A DNA stretch of 64,000 nt from Massilia varians (GCF_027923905.1 NZ_AP026966.1:4961001-5025000), one strand, 5' to 3'. Shown: positions 25,095 to 34,201, numbered from the stretch's first letter. Notes: generated by a model from the letters alone, not told the origin. Made by a program: numbers and translations.

Positions 25095-26479
25095 TTCCTG
25101 GTTCGCCGCGCCGCCGCACCATGCTCAAGGCCGGCGGAACGCTGCTGCTCTCCGTGATCGCCCCGCTGCCGGCCAACGCCGCGCAGATCCTGGCCGTTCG
25201 TGTCTGGCCGGCGCCCGACTACACCCGCGTGACGCTGGAAAACGACAGCGACCTCAAGACCGAGCACTTCCTCCTGTCCGACCCGCCGCGGCTGGTGGTG
25301 GACATCGATGGGCTGGGGCTGAACAGCACCCTGAAGAGCCTGGTCGCCAAGATCGAATCGAACGACCCCTACATCCAGCAGGTGCGGGTCGGCCAGAACC
25401 GTCCGAACGTGGTGCGCCTGGTGTTTGACCTGAAGGAAGAGATCAAGCCGGAAGTGTTTACGCTGGCCCCGGTGGCCGGCTACCAGCACCGCCTGATCTT
25501 CGACCTCTACCCTACCCGGCCGGTCGATCCGATCGCCGCGCTGATCGAAAAGGGCGACTGGTTCAGCGAGGCGCCGACCTCGGCGGCTGCCGGCAGCGCC
25601 AATCCGGCCTCGCCCCTGCCCGCCGCGCCACCGGCCCAGTCCGGCGCCGTCCCGGAAGCCATCGCCAAGCTCGAATCCGAGATGTCGGCCCTGGACGGCA
25701 CCCCGCCGCCGCATCCGGTGCAGCCGACGCCCTCGAAAGCCGGCGCCAAGGCGCCGCCGCCCAAGGTGGTACGGATGGTCACCATCGCGCTCGATCCGGG
25801 CCACGGCGGCGAGGACCCCGGCGCGATCGGCGCCAACGGCAGCCGCGAGAAGGATATCGTGCTGTCGGTGGCCAAGCGCCTCAAGGCCAAGCTCGAGCAA
25901 CTGCCCAACACCCGCGTCATGCTCACCCGCGACGGCGACTATTTCGTGCCGCTCGGCCAGCGCGTGCAGAAGGCGCGCAAAGTGCAGGCCGACCTGTTCG
26001 TGTCGATCCACGCGGACGCCTGGATTTCGCCGACCGCGCGCGGCTCCTCGGTCTTCGTGCTGTCCGAGAAGGGCGCCAGTTCGAGCGCGGCGCGCTGGCT
26101 GGCGGACGGCCAGAACCGGGCCGACCTGGTCGGCGGCGCCAACTTCGCGGTGCAGGACAAGCAGATCGCGAGCGTGCTGTTCGACCTGTCGACCACGGCC
26201 CAGATCAACGACAGCCTCAAGCTCGGCAAGGCGGTCCTGCGCGAGATCGGCGGCATCAACCGCCTGCACAAGGCCTCGGTCGAGCAGGCCGGCTTCGCAG
26301 TGCTGAAAGCGCCTGACATCCCGTCGATTCTGGTGGAAACTGCATTCATCTCGAACCCGCAGGAAGAAGCCAAGCTGCGCGACGAGGCCTACCAGAACCA
26401 GCTGGCCGACGCGATCACGAACGGCATCAAGCGCTATTTCTCCGACAACCCGCCAATGGCCAAGAGCGGCCAGACCTGA
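25055..26479 (+). CDS. amiC: N-acetylmuramoyl-L-alanine amidase AmiC-like (AMIN + Amidase_3)
   Basis: This periplasmic zinc amidase splits septal murein during cell division. It has 474 residues. The N-terminus holds a Tat-type signal (SPRRRTMLKAGGTLLL ... ANAAQ). The AMIN domain follows (LAVRVWPAPDYTRVTLEND). A Pro/Ala-rich linker (about 165-240) leads to the Amidase_3 domain with zinc ligands in ALDPGHGGEDPGAIG (His), REKDIVLSVAK (Glu), SIHADAW (His) and ILVETAFISNPQEE (Glu). The start overlaps tsaE by 40 bp. The twin-arginine signal matches the known Tat export of AmiA/AmiC. Confidence 0.95.
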   Translation: MSRPPRLPSTDSLIPGSPRRRTMLKAGGTLLLSVIAPLPANAAQILAVRVWPAPDYTRVTLENDSDLKTEHFLLSDPPRLVVDIDGLGLNSTLKSLVAKIESNDPYIQQVRVGQNRPNVVRLVFDLKEEIKPEVFTLAPVAGYQHRLIFDLYPTRPVDPIAALIEKGDWFSEAPTSAAAGSANPASPLPAAPPAQSGAVPEAIAKLESEMSALDGTPPPHPVQPTPSKAGAKAPPPKVVRMVTIALDPGHGGEDPGAIGANGSREKDIVLSVAKRLKAKLEQLPNTRVMLTRDGDYFVPLGQRVQKARKVQADLFVSIHADAWISPTARGSSVFVLSEKGASSSAARWLADGQNRADLVGGANFAVQDKQIASVLFDLSTTAQINDSLKLGKAVLREIGGINRLHKASVEQAGFAVLKAPDIPSILVETAFISNPQEEAKLRDEAYQNQLADAITNGIKRYFSDNPPMAKSGQT

Positions 26480-26492
26480 GCCTGAATCGACC

Positions 26493-27287
26493 ATGACCCT
26501 CGCCACCCACACCACCGTCGGGCAGCTGCCCGCGATCCGGATCCAGGCGCCGGACGGCGCCGAGGCCACCATCACCCTGTACGGCGCCCACCTGGTGTCG
26601 TGGAAGGGCGCGGACGGCCAGGAACGCATGTTCATGAGCGAAAAATCGGTGCTCGACGGCAGCAAGGCGTTGCGCGGCGGCGTGCCGGTGATCTTCCCGC
26701 AATTCGCCGAACGCGGCAAGGGCATGCGCCACGGCTTCGCCCGCGTGAGCAACTGGCGCCTGGAAGACAGCGGCCTGGACGAGGGCGCGGCCTGGGCCAG
26801 CTTCGACCTGGCGGCGGGCGACCTGCCGACCACCCTGGCCGACGCCTGGCCGCACACCTTCGCCCTGTGCCTGCGCGTGGCGGTGCGCGCCAACGAACTG
26901 CACATGACGTTCACCGTGCGCAACCTGGGCGCGGCGCCCTTCCCCTTCTCGGCGGCGCTGCACACCTACCACCTGGTGCCGGACGTGTGCGAGGCGCGCA
27001 TCGAGGGCATCTCCTCGGACGAGATCTCGATCGTCGACAAGCTGGACGAGGTCTATCCGCACGTGGCGGGACGCGCCCAGCTGGCCACCAGCGCCGGGAC
27101 GCTGGTGCTCGAACAGAGCGGCTTCACCGACGCGGTGGTGTGGAACCCGGGCGCGGTGGATGCGGCGGCGCTGCCGGACATGGAGAACGACGAGTACAAG
27201 CGCTTCGTGTGCATCGAGCCGGCCGTGCTCGATCCGGTGACGCTGGATGCGGGGCAGTCCTGGACCGGGACCTACCGCGTCAGCTGA
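26493..27287 (+). CDS. D-hexose-6-phosphate mutarotase (YeaD-like aldose 1-epimerase)
   Basis: This 264-residue galactose-mutarotase-fold protein interconverts alpha- and beta-anomers of glucose 6-phosphate-type sugars. Diagnostic stretches are ITLYGAHLVSWKGADGQERM, LRGGVPVIFPQFAERGKGMR, HGFARVSNWRLE (His), LHTYHLVPD and FVCIEPAVLDPVTLDAGQSW (Glu). It begins 13 bp after amiC and is probably co-transcribed with tsaE-amiC; the physiological link is not obvious. Confidence 0.92.
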   Translation: MTLATHTTVGQLPAIRIQAPDGAEATITLYGAHLVSWKGADGQERMFMSEKSVLDGSKALRGGVPVIFPQFAERGKGMRHGFARVSNWRLEDSGLDEGAAWASFDLAAGDLPTTLADAWPHTFALCLRVAVRANELHMTFTVRNLGAAPFPFSAALHTYHLVPDVCEARIEGISSDEISIVDKLDEVYPHVAGRAQLATSAGTLVLEQSGFTDAVVWNPGAVDAAALPDMENDEYKRFVCIEPAVLDPVTLDAGQSWTGTYRVS

Positions 27288-27320
27288 AATGAAGAAGCCC
27301 AGGCCTGGAGCCCAGGCCTG

Positions 27321-27403
27321 GGGTCAGGTCTGACTTTCGGACACGGACTGAGCAATACAATCACGCAATGCTCGAGTTCGTGTCCAAATGTCAGACCTGA
27401 CCC
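27321..27403. repeat. 83-bp imperfect palindrome with perfect 14-bp ends
   Basis: The ends GGGTCAGGTCTGAC (27321-27334) and GTCAGACCTGACCC (27390-27403) are exact inverted repeats. Inside, GGACACG and CGTGTCC also pair, with a few mismatches and a central loop. It encodes nothing. Size, hairpin shape and clean ends suggest a short mobile palindrome (MITE- or REP-like) distinct from the GTAGGGTG family. It sits between the mutarotase stop and the operon terminator. Confidence 0.8.
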
Positions 27404-27423
27404 TCATGTAAGCCGCTCATGTA

Positions 27424-27450
27424 AGCCGGGCACTGCCCGGCTTCTTTTTT
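27424..27450 (+). terminator. Rho-independent terminator, tsaE-amiC-mutarotase unit
   Basis: GCCGGGCA and TGCCCGGC form an 8-bp GC-rich stem with a 1-nt centre, followed by TTCTTTTTT. Its T-tract overlaps the stop codon of the convergent carbonic anhydrase gene. Confidence 0.85.
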
Positions 27451-28516
27451 AGTTCGACTCCTTGATCATCCTGCCGTTACTTGGCTGGATCGGCCGCGCA
27501 TTGAGCGGATACAGGCGCGAGAACAGCGCCATCTGCGCCGGCGACGCCTGCATGGTCTGCTTCATCACGATCCACAGCACGTCCTCGGTGCACGGCGGCT
27601 CGCTCAGGGAACCCATGTAGGTGAAGTACTCGCGCTTCTCAGGCAGCGCCTCGCGCGGATCGATCAGGATCGAGGGCGACACGGTCTGCTGCTTTTCCAG
27701 CGGCAGGTGGTTCCACACCGTCTGGATCAGGGGATTGGCCTTGCCGCGCTCGAGCAGCACCGCCAGCACCAGCAGCTTGCCTTCGTAGCTGCGGTGCACC
27801 AGGTGGATCACCATCTCGGTGCCCTTGCCGTTGATGCGCTCTTCCGATGGACGGTGGAAGTGGAACTGCTGCAGCTCGTAGCTCATGTTGCCGACCGTGA
27901 GGAAGTTGCCGCCGCCGACCGTCACCTGGATGGTGTGGCCGTTGTCGATCTCGCTGAACGAGCTGGGACGGTAATCGAAGGCGATCTGCTCGAGGTCGAC
28001 CTTGATTCCGTCGCGCAGGTCGATCGGCGACTGGCGCTTGCCGGTATTGCACTTGGCCCAGTTCGAATTGATGTTCGACCAGTTGGCCGGACCGTACTCG
28101 CCTTCGTAGCTCCAGTGGGTGCCGTTCTTCGGCTTGTTGGCGGCGGCGATCGCGGCTTCGGCTTCCTTGCGGCGCTTGGCCTCAAGCGCTTTCCTCGCCT
28201 TGGCGGCCGCGGCGGCGCGGGCCGCCTGCTGCTCGCGCAACTGGGCCAGGCGCTCGGCGATACGCACCGACAGGTCGACTTCAGACTGTTCTTCGTCGCC
28301 TGCCGCGGGCGCCGGGCGGGCGGGCGCCGCGCCGCGGGCATCGGCCGCGGCGGCCAGGGCCTTCATGTCCGGCTTGACCGCGCCGGCAACCGGCTTGCCT
28401 TCGAGGATGGCCTTGACGGTGGCCGTCTTGCCATCGGTGGGCTTGGGAGCGGGGTCGCTCGCGCTTGCGCAGGCCATGGCAAGGCTGCAAGCGAACAGGG
28501 CGATGAGGTGGCGCAT
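27449..28516 (-). CDS. Alpha-class carbonic anhydrase with N-terminal helical extension
   Basis: This periplasmic zinc enzyme hydrates CO2 to bicarbonate. It has 355 residues, with a signal peptide (RHLIALFACSLAMACASA) and an Ala/Pro-rich stretch. A charged coiled-coil-like segment follows (AERLAQLREQQAARAAAAAK, ALEAKRRKEAEAAI). The catalytic domain starts at about residue 130 (THWSYEGEYGPANWSNINSN, KRQSPIDLRDG). Zinc ligands are His219, His221 (QFHFHRPSEE) and His238 (IHLVH). GSLSEPPCTEDVLWIV is typical. The extension is not in minimal bacterial alpha-CAs and may tether or oligomerise it. The ATG nine codons further up is also possible. Confidence 0.92.
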   Translation of the reverse strand: MRHLIALFACSLAMACASASDPAPKPTDGKTATVKAILEGKPVAGAVKPDMKALAAAADARGAAPARPAPAAGDEEQSEVDLSVRIAERLAQLREQQAARAAAAAKARKALEAKRRKEAEAAIAAANKPKNGTHWSYEGEYGPANWSNINSNWAKCNTGKRQSPIDLRDGIKVDLEQIAFDYRPSSFSEIDNGHTIQVTVGGGNFLTVGNMSYELQQFHFHRPSEERINGKGTEMVIHLVHRSYEGKLLVLAVLLERGKANPLIQTVWNHLPLEKQQTVSPSILIDPREALPEKREYFTYMGSLSEPPCTEDVLWIVMKQTMQASPAQMALFSRLYPLNARPIQPSNGRMIKESN

Positions 28517-28582
28517 GAGAATCCAGGGGGTGGCTATCCTCATGCTTATCGGCAATAAGAGCGGCAAACTTGAGTGCGCTGG

Positions 28583-28610
28583 AACAAGAACGCCCCGAAA
28601 AATCGGGGCG
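28583..28610 (-). terminator. Rho-independent terminator of the DedA gene
   Basis: On the minus strand, CGCCCCGA / TCGGGGCG pairs with a 4-nt T loop and is followed by TTCTTGTT. It lies about 26 nt after the DedA stop codon. Confidence 0.75.
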
Positions 28611-28635
28611 CTGTGTGGATGGCAAGCCTGCGTAC

Positions 28636-29283
28636 TTACCGGCTCAGCAAGTTGCGGCCGAATTTGTACAGGCCGCCGATCGCCAGCGGCACCATCGCCG
28701 CCGAGATGCCGACCAGCACGATCTCGCTCAGGTGGGCCTTGATCACCGGGATATCGCCGAACAGGTAGCCGGCGGTGACCAGGCTGCCCACCCACAAGAC
28801 CGCGCCGGTCACGTTGAACATCTGGAAGCGGGTCAGCGTCATCTCGGACACGCCCGCCACCAGCGGCGCGAAGCTGCGCACCACCGGCACGAAGCGCGCC
28901 ACGATGATGGTCTTGCCGCCATGCTTCTCGAAGAAATCGTGGGTGCGGCGCAGCGCGTCCTTGTTGATCCAGCGGTAGTTGTGCGTAAACACACGCTGGC
29001 CGATGGCCCGCCCGACGTAGTAGTTCACGGTATTGCCGGTCACCGCGGCCACGATCAGGAGGCTCATCAGGAGCGCGAAGTTCATCTGGCCGGTGGCGCA
29101 GAAGGCGCCCGCGATGAACAGCAGGGTGTCGCCGGGGAGGAAGAAGAACAGGACCAGTCCGGTTTCGGAAAACACGATCGCGAACAGCACGATGTAAACA
29201 TAGGTTCCGTACTGGGCCAGGAGCGCGCCCAGCGTCCTGTCGACATGCAGGAGCATGTCGAATAACTGCATCAGATCCATCAT
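28636..29283 (-). CDS. DedA family membrane protein (SNARE-associated/VTT domain)
   Basis: This 215-residue polytopic inner-membrane protein belongs to the DedA/VTT family, whose members support envelope integrity, and some act as undecaprenyl-phosphate flippases. Landmarks are FSETGLVLFFFLPGDTLLFI (the conserved E ... PGDT motif), GNTVNYYVGRAIGQRVF, FFEKHGGKTIIVARFVPVVR (the R-x-x-P-x-x-R motif) and FAPLVAGVSEMTL. The start is MMDLMQL at 29283. Confidence 0.92.
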   Translation of the reverse strand: MMDLMQLFDMLLHVDRTLGALLAQYGTYVYIVLFAIVFSETGLVLFFFLPGDTLLFIAGAFCATGQMNFALLMSLLIVAAVTGNTVNYYVGRAIGQRVFTHNYRWINKDALRRTHDFFEKHGGKTIIVARFVPVVRSFAPLVAGVSEMTLTRFQMFNVTGAVLWVGSLVTAGYLFGDIPVIKAHLSEIVLVGISAAMVPLAIGGLYKFGRNLLSR

Positions 29284-29416
29284 CTTCCTAGAGGTTAGCC
29301 GCGCATCATACCACCAGTTACCCTCGCCGCATGCGCGACCATCCGGACGGCTTTACCTTCCGACCACATTCCCGCACAATCGACGGGATAAGCAATCGAC
29401 AACATCTGGAGACCGC

Positions 29417-30346
29417 ATGACCGCTTCGTTCAATGCATCACGCCTGGCGCTCGCCGCCCTGGCCCTGCTGGCCGCCGGCAGCGCCGGCGCCGCCCCCGCC
29501 AAGCCGGAAAAAGAATTGCCGCCGAAACCCTCGCTGGCTGACGTGCTCAAGGCATCCAAGCCCGGCGACTGGCGCGCGCTGGATCCGGACAACACCCTGT
29601 ACATGGACCTGCCGACCGGCCGCATGATCATCGAACTGGCCCCGAGCTTTGCGCCAGCCACCGCCGCCAACATCCGCGCCCTGGTGCGCGAAAAATATTT
29701 CGACGACCTGTTCATCATCCGCTCGCAGGACGGTTTCGTGGTGCAGTGGGGCGATCCGGACGAGGAGAACCCGAAGCCGTTCAAGGCCGCCAAGACCGTC
29801 AAGGCCGAGTTCACCGCGCCGATCAAATCGGCCGGCAGCTTCACCCGCCTGAAGGATGGCGACGTGTATGCGCCCCAGGTCGGACACGTAGAAGGCTTCC
29901 CGGCCGCGCGCGACCCGGCAAGCGGCCAGACCTGGCTGGTGCACTGCCCGGCAATGATCGGCGTGGCGCGCGACACCGGTTCTGACACCGGCAACGGCTC
30001 GCAGCTGTACGTCGTCACCGGCCACGCGCCGCGCCACCTCGACCGCAACATCACCGTGGTCGGCCGCGTGGTCCAGGGCATGCCGCTGTTGTCGGTCCAG
30101 CCGCGCGGCACGGGCGCCGCCGGTTTCTACGAGAAGCCCGAGCAGCGCATGTCGCTCAAGCGGGTAGCCATGGCGGCTGACGTGCCGGAAGCCGAACGCA
30201 GCCGTTTGGAAGTGATGCGCACCGACAGCGCCACCTACCAGGCCGTGGTCGAGGCGCAGCGCAACCGCGGCGGGCCGTGGACCAAGGTCGCGGCCGGTAG
30301 GATCGACCTGTGCAATGCGCCGATCCCGGTGCGTGAGCAGAAATAG
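29417..30346 (+). CDS. Exported cyclophilin-type peptidyl-prolyl isomerase
   Basis: This 309-residue protein has a Sec signal peptide ([19 protein letters not shown]). The cyclophilin-like domain has [52 protein letters not shown] and [20 protein letters not shown]. It has a longer middle and C-terminal tail than standard PpiA and no obvious lipid anchor, so it is probably periplasmic. GGAG lies 7 nt before ATG 29417. It precedes mutL by 18 bp; a shared transcript is possible, but the functions differ. Confidence 0.9.
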   Translation: MTASFNASRLALAALALLAAGSAGAAPAKPEKELPPKPSLADVLKASKPGDWRALDPDNTLYMDLPTGRMIIELAPSFAPATAANIRALVREKYFDDLFIIRSQDGFVVQWGDPDEENPKPFKAAKTVKAEFTAPIKSAGSFTRLKDGDVYAPQVGHVEGFPAARDPASGQTWLVHCPAMIGVARDTGSDTGNGSQLYVVTGHAPRHLDRNITVVGRVVQGMPLLSVQPRGTGAAGFYEKPEQRMSLKRVAMAADVPEAERSRLEVMRTDSATYQAVVEAQRNRGGPWTKVAAGRIDLCNAPIPVREQK

Positions 30347-30364
30347 GCGGGATATAATCGGGGG

Positions 30365-32293
30365 ATGAACGCGCCCGTCCCTACCGTTGCCACTGCGGCT
30401 GCTACTTCGCACCGCCCGATCCAGCAACTCCCCGACCAGCTCATCTCCCAGATCGCAGCCGGCGAAGTGGTCGAGCGGCCCTCCGCCGTGGTCAAGGAGC
30501 TGCTGGAAAACGCCCTCGACGCGGGCGCGACCCAGATCACCGTGCGCCTGGAAGAAGGCGGCGTCAAGCGCATCGCCATCACCGACAACGGCCGCGGCAT
30601 CGCGCCGGAGCAGCTGCCGCTGGCGCTGGCGCGCCATGCCACCTCAAAAATCGCCTCGCTACACGACCTCGAACACGTCGGCACCCTGGGCTTTCGCGGC
30701 GAGGCGCTGGCCTCGATCGCCTCGGTGGCCGCGGTGCGCATCACCTCGCGCACGCCAGACGCCGCCCACGCCTGGGAAATCGTCGGCTCGCACGAGGGCA
30801 CCGTGGCGCCCTCTTCCGGCGCCTTCGGCACCACCATCGACGTGCAGGACCTGTACTTCAACACCCCGGCGCGGCGCAAGTTCCTGAAGTCCGAGCAGAC
30901 CGAATACGGCCACTGCGCCGAAGTCGTGCGCCGCATCGCGCTCTCGCGTCCCGACGTCGCTTTCAGCCTGACCCACAACGGCCGCACCATCGACCACTGG
31001 AACGTGAGCGAAGCGGCCAAGCGCAGCGGCCAGATCCTCGGCAACGACTTCGCCGAGGCGCGCCTGGCGCTGGACGAATCCGCGGGCCCCTTGCGCCTGC
31101 ACGGCTACGTCGGCCTGCCGACCGCCTCCAAGGCGCGCGCCGACGGTCAGTTCTTCTACGTAAACGGGCGTTTCGTGCGCGACAAGCTGCTGGTGCACGC
31201 GGTGCGCGCGGCCTACCAGGACGTGCTGCACGGCGACCGCTTCCCCTGCTACGTGCTGTCGCTCGACCTCGACCCGGCGCTGGTCGACGTCAACGTCCAC
31301 CCATCCAAGATCGAGGTGCGCTTCCGCGACAGCCGCGCGGTGCACCAGTTCGTGTTCCACGCGGTGCAGCGCGCACTGGCGCAGACTTCGGCCACCGCCC
31401 ACGGCAGCGCGCCGGCGCCGATCTCCGCCGCCGAAGTCAAGCCCACCGGCACGCCGGTATGGGCGCCGCGCCCGCACGAGCAGACCTCGTTCGGCGCCCA
31501 GCTTGCGCCCACCTTCTCGCCCTCGCCCTTCGCGCCGGGCAGCCGCTGGGACGATCCACACCCGGCGCCGTCGACCGGCGGCGTGGCGCAGCGTCTTGAA
31601 TCCTATGGCGCCCTGTTCGCCGCCGGCGGACCGGCCAGGGCCGAGGCCCCGGCCGGCGTGCCGCTGTCAGGCTCCGAGCGCCCGCTGTCGAACGAGGACT
31701 TCCCGCTCGGCTTCGCCCTGGCCCAGCTGCACGGCATCTACATCCTGGCCCAGAACACCAAGGGCCTGGTGCTGGTCGACATGCACGCGGCCCACGAACG
31801 CATCCTCTACGAGCAGATCAAGAACGCGCTGGACGCACGCGCGGCAGGCGAAGAACTGCAGGTGCAGCAACTCCTGATCCCGGTGACCTTCTACGCCGAC
31901 GCCATCGAGGTGGCGACCGCGCAGGACCACGGCGAGACCCTGAAGACGCTCGGCTTCGACATCGCCGCCCTGTCGCCGACCACGCTGGCGGTGCGCACCG
32001 TGCCGACCCTCTTGAAGAACGCCGACGCCCAGACGCTGGCGCGCGACGTGCTGCGCGACGTGCGCGAATTCGGCGGCTCGCGCGTGCTGATCGAGCGCCG
32101 CAACGAGCTGCTCGGCACCCTCGCCTGCCACACGGCGGTGCGCGCCAACCGCATCCTCTCTGTGCAGGAGATGAACGCGCTGCTGCGCCAGATGGAGATC
32201 ACCGAGCGCTCCGACCAGTGCAACCACGGCCGTCCGACCTGGGTCCAGCTCGAAATCTCGGCACTCGATAAACTCTTCCTGCGCGGGCAGTAA
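30365..32293 (+). CDS. mutL: DNA mismatch repair protein MutL
   Basis: MutL couples MutS mismatch recognition to downstream repair. It has 642 residues. The GHKL ATPase domain shows [39 protein letters not shown] and [10 protein letters not shown]; a Pro/Ala-rich linker spans about 350-440. The C-terminal domain has [12 protein letters not shown] at 472-483, a DQHA-x2-E-x4-E endonuclease motif with Gln replaced by Met, plus ACHTAVRAN and CNHGRP. These are the parts of a nuclease-competent MutL, unlike E. coli MutL. miaA follows 5 bp later. Confidence 0.96.
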   Translation: MNAPVPTVATAAATSHRPIQQLPDQLISQIAAGEVVERPSAVVKELLENALDAGATQITVRLEEGGVKRIAITDNGRGIAPEQLPLALARHATSKIASLHDLEHVGTLGFRGEALASIASVAAVRITSRTPDAAHAWEIVGSHEGTVAPSSGAFGTTIDVQDLYFNTPARRKFLKSEQTEYGHCAEVVRRIALSRPDVAFSLTHNGRTIDHWNVSEAAKRSGQILGNDFAEARLALDESAGPLRLHGYVGLPTASKARADGQFFYVNGRFVRDKLLVHAVRAAYQDVLHGDRFPCYVLSLDLDPALVDVNVHPSKIEVRFRDSRAVHQFVFHAVQRALAQTSATAHGSAPAPISAAEVKPTGTPVWAPRPHEQTSFGAQLAPTFSPSPFAPGSRWDDPHPAPSTGGVAQRLESYGALFAAGGPARAEAPAGVPLSGSERPLSNEDFPLGFALAQLHGIYILAQNTKGLVLVDMHAAHERILYEQIKNALDARAAGEELQVQQLLIPVTFYADAIEVATAQDHGETLKTLGFDIAALSPTTLAVRTVPTLLKNADAQTLARDVLRDVREFGGSRVLIERRNELLGTLACHTAVRANRILSVQEMNALLRQMEITERSDQCNHGRPTWVQLEISALDKLFLRGQ

Positions 32294-32298
32294 TCAAG

Positions 32299-33249
32299 AT
32301 GAGCAACAAGAAACCGATGGCCGTGGCCATCATGGGCCCGACCGCGTCCGGCAAGACCGCGGCGGCGCTGGCGATCGCCCGCACCCGCCCGGTCGAGATC
32401 ATCTCGGTCGACTCGGCCCTGGTCTACCGCGGCATGGACATCGGCACCGCCAAGCCCAGTCTTGATGAGCTGGCCGCCGTGCCGCACCACCTGATCGACA
32501 TCATCGACCCGCTGGAAGCCTATTCGGTGATGCAGTTCCGCGAAGACGCGATCCGGCTGGTGGGCGAGATCAGCGCGCGCGGCGCCCTGCCGCTGCTGGT
32601 GGGCGGCACCATGATGTACTTCAAAGGCCTGACCGACAGCCTGGACGAGCTGCCGACCGCCGACCCGGCCCTGCGCGCCCGGCTCGATGCGGAAGCGGCT
32701 AGAATCGGCTGGCCCGGCATGCACGCCAGGCTGCGCACGCTCGACCCGGTGACCGCCGAGCGCCTGAAACCAAACGACGCGCAACGCATCAACCGCGCGC
32801 TGGAAATCATCGCCCTGACCGGCAAGCCGATGTCCGAGCTGCTGGGCAAGCGCGAGAAGCCCGAGCTGCCGTTTGACTTGATCTCGTTCGCGCTGGAGCC
32901 CTCGGAGCGCGCCGTGCTGCACCAGCGCATCGCCCAGCGCTTCGACGCCATGCTGGGGGAGCGCGACGACGCGGGGCTGGTGGCGGAAGTGGCGCGCCTG
33001 CGCGCGCGCGGCGACCTGTCGCCAAGCCTGCCCTCGATCCGCTGCGTCGGCTACCGCCAGACCTGGGACTACCTGGACGGCAAGATCGACCGCGCCGAGC
33101 TGCGCGAACTGGGCATCATCGCCACGCGCCAGCTGGCCAAGCGCCAGATCACCTGGCTGCGCGCGATGCCGGAGCGGATCGTGATAGACTGCCTGGGTAC
33201 GGACCCGACGGGCGAGCTGATGCACAGGCTGAGCCAGTTGGAAAAATGA
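32299..33249 (+). CDS. miaA: tRNA dimethylallyltransferase MiaA
   Basis: MiaA adds a dimethylallyl group to A37 of tRNAs reading UNN codons, the substrate for MiaB (49265). It has 316 residues. P-loop [63 protein letters not shown] and [13 protein letters not shown] are all present. It is 5 bp after mutL, the classic mutL-miaA pair. tRNA-Met genes follow. Confidence 0.97.
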   Translation: MSNKKPMAVAIMGPTASGKTAAALAIARTRPVEIISVDSALVYRGMDIGTAKPSLDELAAVPHHLIDIIDPLEAYSVMQFREDAIRLVGEISARGALPLLVGGTMMYFKGLTDSLDELPTADPALRARLDAEAARIGWPGMHARLRTLDPVTAERLKPNDAQRINRALEIIALTGKPMSELLGKREKPELPFDLISFALEPSERAVLHQRIAQRFDAMLGERDDAGLVAEVARLRARGDLSPSLPSIRCVGYRQTWDYLDGKIDRAELRELGIIATRQLAKRQITWLRAMPERIVIDCLGTDPTGELMHRLSQLEK

Positions 33250-33290
33250 CATTGACGCGAGATTTTTGCGTCGCAGATCGGCGTCCAGCC

Positions 33291-33319
33291 TTGACAGGCG
33301 GCGCGCCGGCATCGATAAT
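33291..33319 (+). promoter_or_regulatory. sigma-70 promoter of the tRNA-Met genes
   Basis: TTGACA (33291-33296) and GATAAT (33314-33319) are separated by an optimal 17-bp spacer, 12 bp before the first tRNA. This is close to the sigma-70 consensus and typical of a stable-RNA promoter. Confidence 0.8.
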
Positions 33320-33331
33320 GCCTGCCGTTGC

Positions 33332-33408
33332 GGTGATATAGCTCAGCTGGTTAGAGCACAGCACTCATAATGCTGGGGTCGGTGGTTCAAGTCCACCTAT
33401 CACCACCA
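33332..33408 (+). tRNA. tRNA-Met (anticodon CAT), copy 1
   Basis: The 77-nt cloverleaf has acceptor GGTGATA / TATCACC with discriminator A and encoded CCA, a D-arm with GCTCAGCTGG, an anticodon loop CTCATAA (CAT) and a T-arm with GGTTCAAGTCC. The acceptor G1-C72 pairing rules out an initiator, so it is elongator Met. A CAT anticodon could also be a tRNA-Ile that is lysidine-modified. Confidence 0.93.
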
Positions 33409-33472
33409 CAGAATTCCAAACGGATGGCTTGGCTCGCAGGGTCAAGCCATTTTGTTTCCGCGGTACTTTTTC

Positions 33473-33549
33473 GGTGATATAGCTCAGCTGGTTAGAGCAC
33501 AGCACTCATAATGCTGGGGTCGGTGGTTCAAGTCCACCTATCACCACCA
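33473..33549 (+). tRNA. tRNA-Met (anticodon CAT), copy 2
   Basis: Identical over all 77 nt to the copy 141 bp upstream, with encoded CCA. The 64-bp spacer contains a weak ATGGCTTG/CAAGCCAT hairpin followed by a T-rich tract. Exact identity points to recent duplication or gene conversion. Confidence 0.93.
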
Positions 33550-33554
33550 GACAG

Positions 33555-33590
33555 AAACGGCCCGGTTCTCGCGAACCGGGCCGTTTTCTT
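33555..33590 (+). terminator. Rho-independent terminator of the tRNA-Met genes
   Basis: AAACGGCCCGGTTC and GAACCGGGCCGTTT form a strong GC-rich stem with a 3-nt loop, followed by TCTT. It is 6 bp after the second tRNA's CCA. Confidence 0.85.
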
Positions 33591-33602
33591 ATCAAGATCG
33601 AC

Positions 33603-33761
33603 TCAGTGCTTCTTGCCGCCACCCGAAATCTTGTTCTCGGTGGCCCAGGCGCGCCGTTCCGCTTCCTTCTTCGGCACCCCCTTCTTCTCGTAGCCCTGCT
33701 CGATATGCTCGGCCTGGCGCTTCTGCTTGTCCGTGTAGGACGATTTATCACCTTGAGGCAT
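33603..33761 (-). CDS. Conserved small hydrophilic protein
   Basis: This 52-residue protein starts at ATG 33761 with AAGGAG 8 nt upstream. It is Lys/Glu/Gln-rich (DKSSYTDKQKRQAEHIEQGY) and ends GGGKKH. I recall relatives with the same SSYTDKQKRQAEHIEQGYEK pattern being annotated as plasmid-stabilisation-like proteins; that label has no clear basis and the function is unknown. A longer in-frame start 11 codons up lacks a ribosome site. Confidence 0.75.
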   Translation of the reverse strand: MPQGDKSSYTDKQKRQAEHIEQGYEKKGVPKKEAERRAWATENKISGGGKKH

Positions 33762-33855
33762 GATGAGGCTCCTTTCGACGGTGGGATAGTCCACGATGAA
33801 AGCCTACGCTCCTGCCCGCCCTTGTAACGTTCGGTAGCTCACGCAAAGGGAGCTT

Positions 33856-34170
33856 CTACTCAGCAGTAAAGGACTCGTCCAGCGCATAGTCGCCGCGCGC
33901 CAGGCCCGCCAATACGGCGCCGGCCTGCTGCAGGTAGTCCGAGGGCACCAGGATGCGCACGCCCCCCAGCGCCGGGGCCAGCAGCAGGTCGGTCTGCATC
34001 AGGTGGGCGTCCGCCAGCACGGCCGGAATGCCGGCGGCGACCAGGCAGCCCTGGGCCAGCGTGGCTTCCATCGGCACCAGGTACCTGGCGATGATGAACA
34101 GGTCGCGGCCGGGGATCTGGACCACCTCCGGGTTGGCGGCCAGCCAGGCGTTCAGTGCGAGTTGTTCCAT
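33856..34170 (-). CDS. DUF2007 domain protein (putative signal-transducing)
   Basis: This 104-residue protein matches the DUF2007 pattern: LFIIARYLVPMEATLAQGCL, VAAGIPAVLADAHLMQTDLL and LGGVRILVPSDYLQQAGAVL. DUF2007 proteins look like GlnB-type small regulatory folds, but no role has been shown. The start is ATG 34170, with AGAGGGGG upstream. It lies downstream of the DUF445 gene on the same strand. Confidence 0.85.
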   Translation of the reverse strand: MEQLALNAWLAANPEVVQIPGRDLFIIARYLVPMEATLAQGCLVAAGIPAVLADAHLMQTDLLLAPALGGVRILVPSDYLQQAGAVLAGLARGDYALDESFTAE

Positions 34171-34201
34171 GCGACCCCCTCTTGGTAATTTTACCGTTCG
34201 G

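Noticed and set aside
33603-33761. Reading the 52-residue protein as a plasmid stabilisation toxin
   Set aside because: No ParE/RelE fold is visible, no antitoxin partner is adjacent, and the hydrophilic Lys/Glu-rich sequence does not fit.
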